Part shown: positions 17,378 through 21,987 of the stretch, one piece after another | Layout: each line of letters opens with the position of its first letter | Numbering within the stretch: the first letter of the stretch is position 1 | NCBI GenBank assembly: GCA_034698045.1 | Contig: JAQGAU010001019.1 | Location: 1-21,987, forward strand | Source of the DNA: Paramacrobiotus richtersi | Taxonomy: Eukaryota > Tardigrada > Eutardigrada > Parachela > Macrobiotidae | Direction of reading: 5' to 3' | Length of the DNA stretch: 21,987 nt | Translations under genes and position numbers: made by a program | Notes under the pieces: generated by a model | Told to the model about the DNA's origin: nothing | The model's database searches: none | What the model saw: only the letters and a program-made list of their open reading frames with translations

Positions 17378-17731
17378 ATGAACGCTACGCAAACAGTCAC
17401 CGAGGCATTTGGTGTCGACTGTTCTTATCATTAGGGAAGGAAGGATTACATCGGAAGAGGAACATTTTGCGCCGTCTACTGTACAAAGCAGTCGTAACTG
17501 CGAAAAGGAATTACACAGGAGAAGAAACGGTGGCCGTCAAAGAAATTCTTTTTAGCCATGCCGATACTCAGCTTTACCGGGAATCCCACGATGACTACAA
17601 ACTGCGAAAAAAATGGAAACTGCTTGTAGAGCTCAAGCATGAGAATGTCGTTCCGTATTATAAAATCACGTGCTCATTCACTTCACATGGATGTCTAATG
17701 ATGTTAGAATTGATGATGAAATATGCGGAAG
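17378..17731 (+). pseudogene. Copy C, exon 1: broken kinase N-lobe
   Basis: The start ATG (17378) and first 18 codons are homologous to A and B. TAG at 17432-17434 then replaces the conserved Tyr codon of the YHYER segment. The glycine loop is damaged (IGRGTFCAVY), and about 5 extra bases near 17480 shift the frame. From there homology resumes with ETVAVKEILFSHADT and ends at the conserved phase 1 junction GAAG|GTATGG. One extra Met codon interrupts LMLEL. The intron at 17732-17887 ends GTCGGCAG. Confidence 0.85.
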
Positions 17732-17887
17732 GTATGGTAAAACACATAGCAATAATCAGATGGTCTAGTAGCTAGTTTCTACAAGTACAACGCTTTTATC
17801 TGTGGACATTAAACTAACTAACTAACTCCGACCATGGCGCACATTCTTATGTTCAGAATATCACAAGTGAAACTACCTTGTCGGCAG

Positions 17888-18526
17888 GAGAAGACCTTCT
17901 CCATCTAATAAATCGCCACAAAGAAAATGCAGCACTACTGACCAAAAATAGTGCTGTCAACTTCGCTTGGCAAATAGCACACGGCCTAGCATATTTGCAT
18001 CAGAATCGGATCATCCATGGAGATCTCAAGCCCGAGAATGTGCTCGTCAAGCCATTGGAGAGTTCATCAATGCACAAAGAACATGTGCTGCAAATTGCGG
18101 ATATCGACAACTGCGTACAACTCCTGCGAAGCGTAACGTGTTCTAAAGATGCAGATCACCTTGTGAGTTGTGGGCACTTAGCGGTACATGTCTCCGGAAA
18201 GGATCAGACTGTCTTGTGAAGAATCTGCGGAAGTCATTCGACGAAAGACAGACGTCTGGAGTGCTGGACGCCTTTTTCATGACTTGTTTGACTGTTCTGT
18301 TCAGTTGAAGGTCGATGGCTGTGTAAAGACGACGACAAAGTTGAAATCAATGGAAATACCAAACAAACCCAATTGGTCATGAAAATCGCAGGTGGTTACG
18401 TGCCAGTTATTTCACCTGCAATTTCACCACATTTGTCGCGTATTCTCCGTCGTTGTATGACGGTGGACGTGCCAGAAAGAATGGCAGCGAAGTTGCTAAC
18501 GGAGACGCTTCGTGAAGTTTATTTCG
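17888..18526 (+). pseudogene. Copy C, exon 2: broken kinase C-lobe
   Basis: The exon begins GEDLLHLINRHKEN. The catalytic loop IIHGDLKPENVLV and IADIDN are intact, so the ancestor had both aspartates. About 7 extra bases near 18167-18182, just before the MSPE motif, shift the frame. A 1-nt loss near 18305 shifts it again, after which the original frame is recovered (KDDDKVEINGNTKQT). At the place where copy B has its GTAAGG donor, this copy reads TTAAGT (18527), and the frame stops a few codons later at 18532-18534. Confidence 0.85.
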
Positions 18527-18534
18527 TTAAGTGA

Positions 18535-19066
18535 TGTATGTGCGTTATATTGGAACATGTGCGAATTATTTCATCGCGTGTGCATTGAGCGTCGCGCTGA
18601 CGAAATCGAGTTAGGGTACTCGTAGCGAAAAATGCGTTCAGAAAAGATGACATTTTTGCCGGGAAATAATACCCGAGTAAGGCATTTATGTGTACCGGAT
18701 CCGACGGAACCTTTTTTCCGAAGGGAGATATTATTGGCGGTTACACTTGTAAGCGACCATGTGCAGCTGACTGCTAATTTGCAGTTCCGTAACACTGCTG
18801 CCCAAATGATGTAGCGTTGCAGTGCGCCTCCCTCAACTAGAAAGAGACCAATTAATTATAATACAATTCTTCCCATCCAGGTAAATTCGCACCTGCCAAA
18901 TGAAACCAAAGTCGGTTCAGATCAAAGTGCGGCTCAAAAAGGTGCAGAAATCAAACTCGCTAGGCCTACTGAGTTTCGCGTTCCAGTGCGCTGAAAATCT
19001 GCACAACTTCTAGAGAACAACCCGCGTGTTGAGTCCAGTTTCTTTTTAATGCTTTGTTTTCTACAG
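18535..19066. other. Former intron 2 of copy C, expanded
   Basis: This separates the broken exon 2 from the Hsp70-like exon 3. It is about 540 nt, against 192 nt in copy B. It ends in TGTTTTCTACAG, a good acceptor matching that of copy B. No other feature was recognised. Confidence 0.5.
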
Positions 19067-20260
19067 ATTTCCACAACAAAAATGGAATTGGGATAAACAT
19101 CGGCGCAAAGTTCGTTTCAATCGCAATATTGCGGAAAACTGGGCCTACCTTGCTAACAGCCTTTCCGTCGGTGGCGGCTTACAGAAGCGATCCGCTGATA
19201 AGTGAATGCTATTTCGGTTCGGAGGCTCTAGCTTACCGTCGCAGCAAAAACTACAAATACGTCGGATGTCTTAAACTTCTTCTGCAACCAAATGGATGGG
19301 GTGATCGTGTCATTTTGGAAAAACTTCTTGGCTATATAATTCAACTGTTGAACAGCTATGAAATATACCGTATCGAAAGCATTGCAATGGTACTTTCGCA
19401 GTCAGTTGTCAAGAACGCCGATGTTCACCACAAAATTATCTCAGCATGGAAATGTAATCTGGTGCATCAAGTAACGCTAGTTTGCCACACGTTAGGAAAC
19501 TTCCTTGCTTACGCATTATCGAAAAGTAACTGGAGAGGATGCGAACAACCGACATATTCGGCAGCTTGGGCTATCACTTGGTCATCTGCAAAACAGGGCA
19601 CAACCACTTCCAGCTAGAAGTATTTAGGAAAGGGAGCGGATGGGCCCCCTATGGTGCCAATCGTACCATATATCAGATGCTAACCAACGGTGATACGGTG
19701 TTGACCAACAGCATAGCAGACATGCGTACGAACTTCTTCGAAGCTGTACGTGAGAAAGTTATTGCCAGCGAGACTAGACCAGAAAATGACTCATACATCC
19801 AGAAGGAAGACGAAGACGATTGCGAAGAATTGCTGCGACTTTTTCTGGAAGAGAGAGCAGATACTGCTACGATTCCACTGAAGGAAAACATCAATGTTAC
19901 AGTTGACAGAAAAGATTTTGCTACGCGATTATGCAGACTGCAATTCGGCGTTTTACGGTTAGCGAGTTGACGAAATGTGGACTGCTAGATAGCAGAGGCA
20001 ATACCCATGGTTCGTTTCGAATATTGCTATTTGGAAAATACGCCAGATTCCAAGGCCAGCGGCATTCTTTGGAAGCAGTTCAGCAACAACCGTTGGATAA
20101 GAACCCCCTCACCTAAGTAGACTATTCCGAAGCATTAGGGTCAGCGGTTGTTATTTATCTTGATAATGCATCCGAAACGTTGGAGGAGAGAAGTGGGCGG
20201 ATGAAAAGATTACAGGATGGTTATTTTATTAATCTAACTGACATCGCCAACGTTTTATGA
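19067..20260 (+). pseudogene. Copy C, exon 3: broken Hsp70-like domain, no coiled coil
   Basis: After the conserved acceptor the sequence reads DFHNKNGIGINIGAKFVSIA, colinear with copy B (phosphate-1 Asp replaced by Asn, Thr-Thr by Ala-Lys). The frame changes near 19530, continues through HLVICKTGHNHFQLEVF, and changes again near 19925 after a small deletion. It then continues through FRILLFGKYARFQGQRHSLE to TAA at 20114-20116. Homology persists beyond the stop (DYSEALGSAVVIYLDNASE) and the last recognisable frame ends at TGA 20258-20260. The Ser/Thr linker and coiled coil of copy B are absent, so either copy C lost them or copy B gained them. Confidence 0.85.
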
Positions 20261-21122
20261 AGTAAACGTTGAATCAATTTTGCTTTTATCATCGGGTAGA
20301 TGTTTCTACACAATACGCAACTGCAAATTCGTGAAACTTGCGTTACAAACTTTATGTTCAAAGGTTTTCACACATCCAATTGGCAAGTCAACTAAGTAAT
20401 CGAGATCGACAAAAAACGTTTCTCAACCATTCCACATTATCTGAATAGGTAACTGCTCTCCGCTGGTGCTGGCGATGAAGACCGGAGCTGATTAAGGCCT
20501 ACTGTAGGGCTGCTCTTGACATTTGAAATGCAACATCCGCTTTTGATTGTCCTCAATTGCGCAATGGGGTTCCCGAATTGTTTGGTATGTGCGGTACATA
20601 CTTAATGCAGTTTAATCTTAATAACTTTGTTATTTTTTAAAAAGTATGGCTCAAAAAGAATAGGGCTCCAGAACTCATAATAAAGACCAAGCTCAAAGAC
20701 TAGAAACTAAAGTCTTTGCGCCGAATAACTCAGGATAAATTATTATTGGGCAGATTGTTCGGGTCTAAATTGTCAGTGAAAGTTAAAGGGTGACTGTATT
20801 GACACACTAGTCAGACCACTACGCTGGTCTGAAGTTTGGTAATCTGCGATATTGCTGATGTTGTCATATCGTAAAAATATCTAATTGCATGCGCAATTAT
20901 AAAAAATTCCCCCAATGTCCAATTACCAGGTATTTCAAACTTTGCTAACTAATAAACTCAAACATATTATCAGCGATTCTCCCCAAAAGACGCAAACCAA
21001 TCAACGGAGATATAAACTAACATTTAGGAATGATATAAAAACCCACTTCCCGCAGAAAGCTCACTTAACGATAAAAGTTCCCCAAAACTACCGAATAAGG
21101 AATGCCAAAGCCCTCATTTTCT
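20261..21122. other. Intergenic; nothing recognised
   Basis: AT-rich stretch with no open frame of note on either strand and no repeat that I could match elsewhere in the window. I searched for the missing coiled-coil tail of copy C just after 20260 and did not find it. Confidence 0.5.
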
Positions 21123-21289
21123 TTAAAAACCGAGCCGGTTCTCAGGCGCAAAACCCACTTTATCCACATTAGGATTGCAGGCGAAATGGATCATGGGAGG
21201 GGGACCGCAGTGTCACCGCACATCATCACCAGCGTGTCGTTGCTGGGCGGCGGTAAATGCTCACGGATCATTTCTTCACTGACGAAACC
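21123..21289 (-). pseudogene. C-terminus of NADH-cytochrome b5 reductase, frameshifted
   Basis: On the minus strand [20 protein letters not shown] is followed by VMMCG. One frame over comes [18 protein letters not shown], ending at TAA 21123-21125. Known: cytochrome b5 reductases end with EEMIR.HLPPP, LMCGPPPMI and a short Phe/Tyr-containing tail, with the CGPPPM motif contacting NADH. Here an 11-nt insertion (21204-21214), bounded by a TGCGGT direct repeat, separates CG from PPPM and breaks the frame. The insertion is too short to be an intron. Only the last 50 or so residues of a roughly 300-residue enzyme are present; the FAD-binding part is missing. Confidence 0.75.
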
Positions 21290-21445
21290 CTCGCCGTGCG
21301 GTGGTGGTCCGGCTGGCATAGCGTGCTCCCGATGCAGCGGCGTTTGGTTGATATCCGTCATGGATCCTGTGCGTCTGGGAGGTGGTGGAGATATCAGACT
21401 GCGGATATTCGGTGGCTGTTTCAGTTCAACGCTGTCGGATCTTAC
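21290..21445 (-). pseudogene. Proline-rich segment between the WASP-like and reductase parts
   Basis: The minus-strand frame continuous with the reductase fragment reads back through [20 protein letters not shown] and [12 protein letters not shown]. Proline runs are expected in the linker of WASP-family proteins, so this probably belongs to the WASP-like part. A run of seven C residues (seven G on the plus strand, 21464-21470) separates it from the upstream frame. A one-base change there would make the two frames continuous. Confidence 0.45.
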
Positions 21446-21708
21446 TGTTTCGGTCGGAAGTAAGGGGGGGAGTCGGTTGGGCTCTGGACGGTGGCGGGGG
21501 CATGTTTGTTCGGCTGGGAGCGGCATTCGAGCGAGGCGGAGGCGGGGACCGGGAAGCCTCCTTGATGGCTTTCATTCCGCCAAGGTTTTCTATTGTTTCG
21601 TAGATGAACTCTTCCGTGTCCTTGACCATTTTGGAAACGTCGATGCCGGCAGTGACTAAGAAATCCAGGCTACCATTCTCTGGGTCCCAACCACAATGCG
21701 CCATATGT
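21426..21708 (-). CDS. WASP-type GTPase-binding domain (CRIB/GBD) exon, partial
   Basis: The minus-strand frame reads [20 protein letters not shown], then [27 protein letters not shown] and proline-rich PPPPRS and PPPPSRAQP. Known: the WASP/N-WASP GBD contains H..HVGWDP.NGF...LDP.L..LF..AGIS..... followed by ET...IYDFIE..GG.EAV; it binds Cdc42-GTP and holds WASP autoinhibited. Here about 10 residues between the WDPENG turn and the AGI strand are missing. A possible acceptor, GGATTAG, lies at 21715-21709, just upstream of the domain. No WH1, WH2 or acidic region is in the window. The frame stops at 21426-21428, just after the seven-C run. Confidence 0.65.
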
Positions 21709-21987
21709 CTAATCCAGACGATAAGCTCGTTCAACAGACCGGTTTGAACAATCAATCATCGCATTGCAGTTAAGGAAATGGTATACCGTGACAGCCGTAC
21801 CAATGGTCGTTTTCGAAAATGACACCGTTAGATAGCACATTTCATCTTCTATTTTTATATGATAGAATAACATTGCTTACTACTCCCGATGAATTAAAAA
21901 TTGCTCGCAGACAATGACACATTTTTTATTCTAATGACGACCGGCCCGGCTAGTAAAAATTCCCCGCTCCGCTGTCTGCTTTATAGC
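21709..21987. other. Right flank; possible intron or intergenic DNA
   Basis: If the WASP-like exon is spliced, this is its upstream intron on the minus strand. The CRIB N-terminal half that should precede it is not recognisable here. Otherwise this is AT-rich DNA without a recognised feature. Confidence 0.35.

Noticed and set aside
1..21987. tRNA or rRNA genes
   Set aside because: I scanned by eye for tRNA box A/B patterns and rRNA cores and found none convincing; a tRNAscan-SE and Infernal run would settle it.

Overview
The window is eukaryotic nuclear DNA. The recognisable proteins are animal families: GTP cyclohydrolase I feedback regulator, a WASP-type GTPase-binding domain, cytochrome b5 reductase and a Ser/Thr kinase. 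Coding exons are interrupted by short GT...AG introns of about 100-190 nt, and there are no operons or Shine-Dalgarno signals. Compact introns and many decaying DNA-transposon relics suggest a small-genome invertebrate. A tardigrade is possible, but nothing here proves the phylum.

Left part (1-3005): an intact single-exon GFRP (GCHFR) homologue lies on the minus strand at 648-935. At 2015-2761 sits a 747-bp foldback MITE with almost 300-bp arms and a TTA target duplication. It separates two open segments and brings potential splice sites with it.

Centre (3279-8200, and again 17273-20260): three paralogous copies of one unusual gene. Copy A (3380-4549) is a kinase alone with intact catalytic residues. 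Copy B (5001-8073) has three exons and encodes about 919 residues: a kinase fold that has lost both catalytic aspartates, then a degenerate Hsp70-type ATPase fold, then a coiled coil. Copy C is the same architecture without the coiled coil, broken by many stops and frameshifts. The copies share exon junctions and a roughly 100-bp upstream region. This kinase/Hsp70-like/coiled-coil family is the best candidate for an undescribed system.

The 9-kb spacer between B and C is largely filled by three inverted-repeat structures. The first (8647-10191) is a relic DNA transposon with terminal inverted repeats, inverted subterminal arrays of an exact 97-bp period, and a fragment resembling a KDZ-type transposase C-terminus. 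The second (10532-12015) is a large inverted duplication carrying (GGTACT)n-like arrays. The third (12358-14305) is a partly palindromic relic with a nested hairpin. Next come a possible minus-strand exon (14494-14661) and a cysteine-containing gene of unknown function (15211-15913) with a clear TATA/Inr promoter but one apparent frameshift.

Right end (21123-21708, minus strand): a shortened WASP-type GTPase-binding domain and proline-rich stretch run directly into the C-terminus of a cytochrome b5 reductase, with two frame disruptions. It looks like a chimeric or decayed locus.
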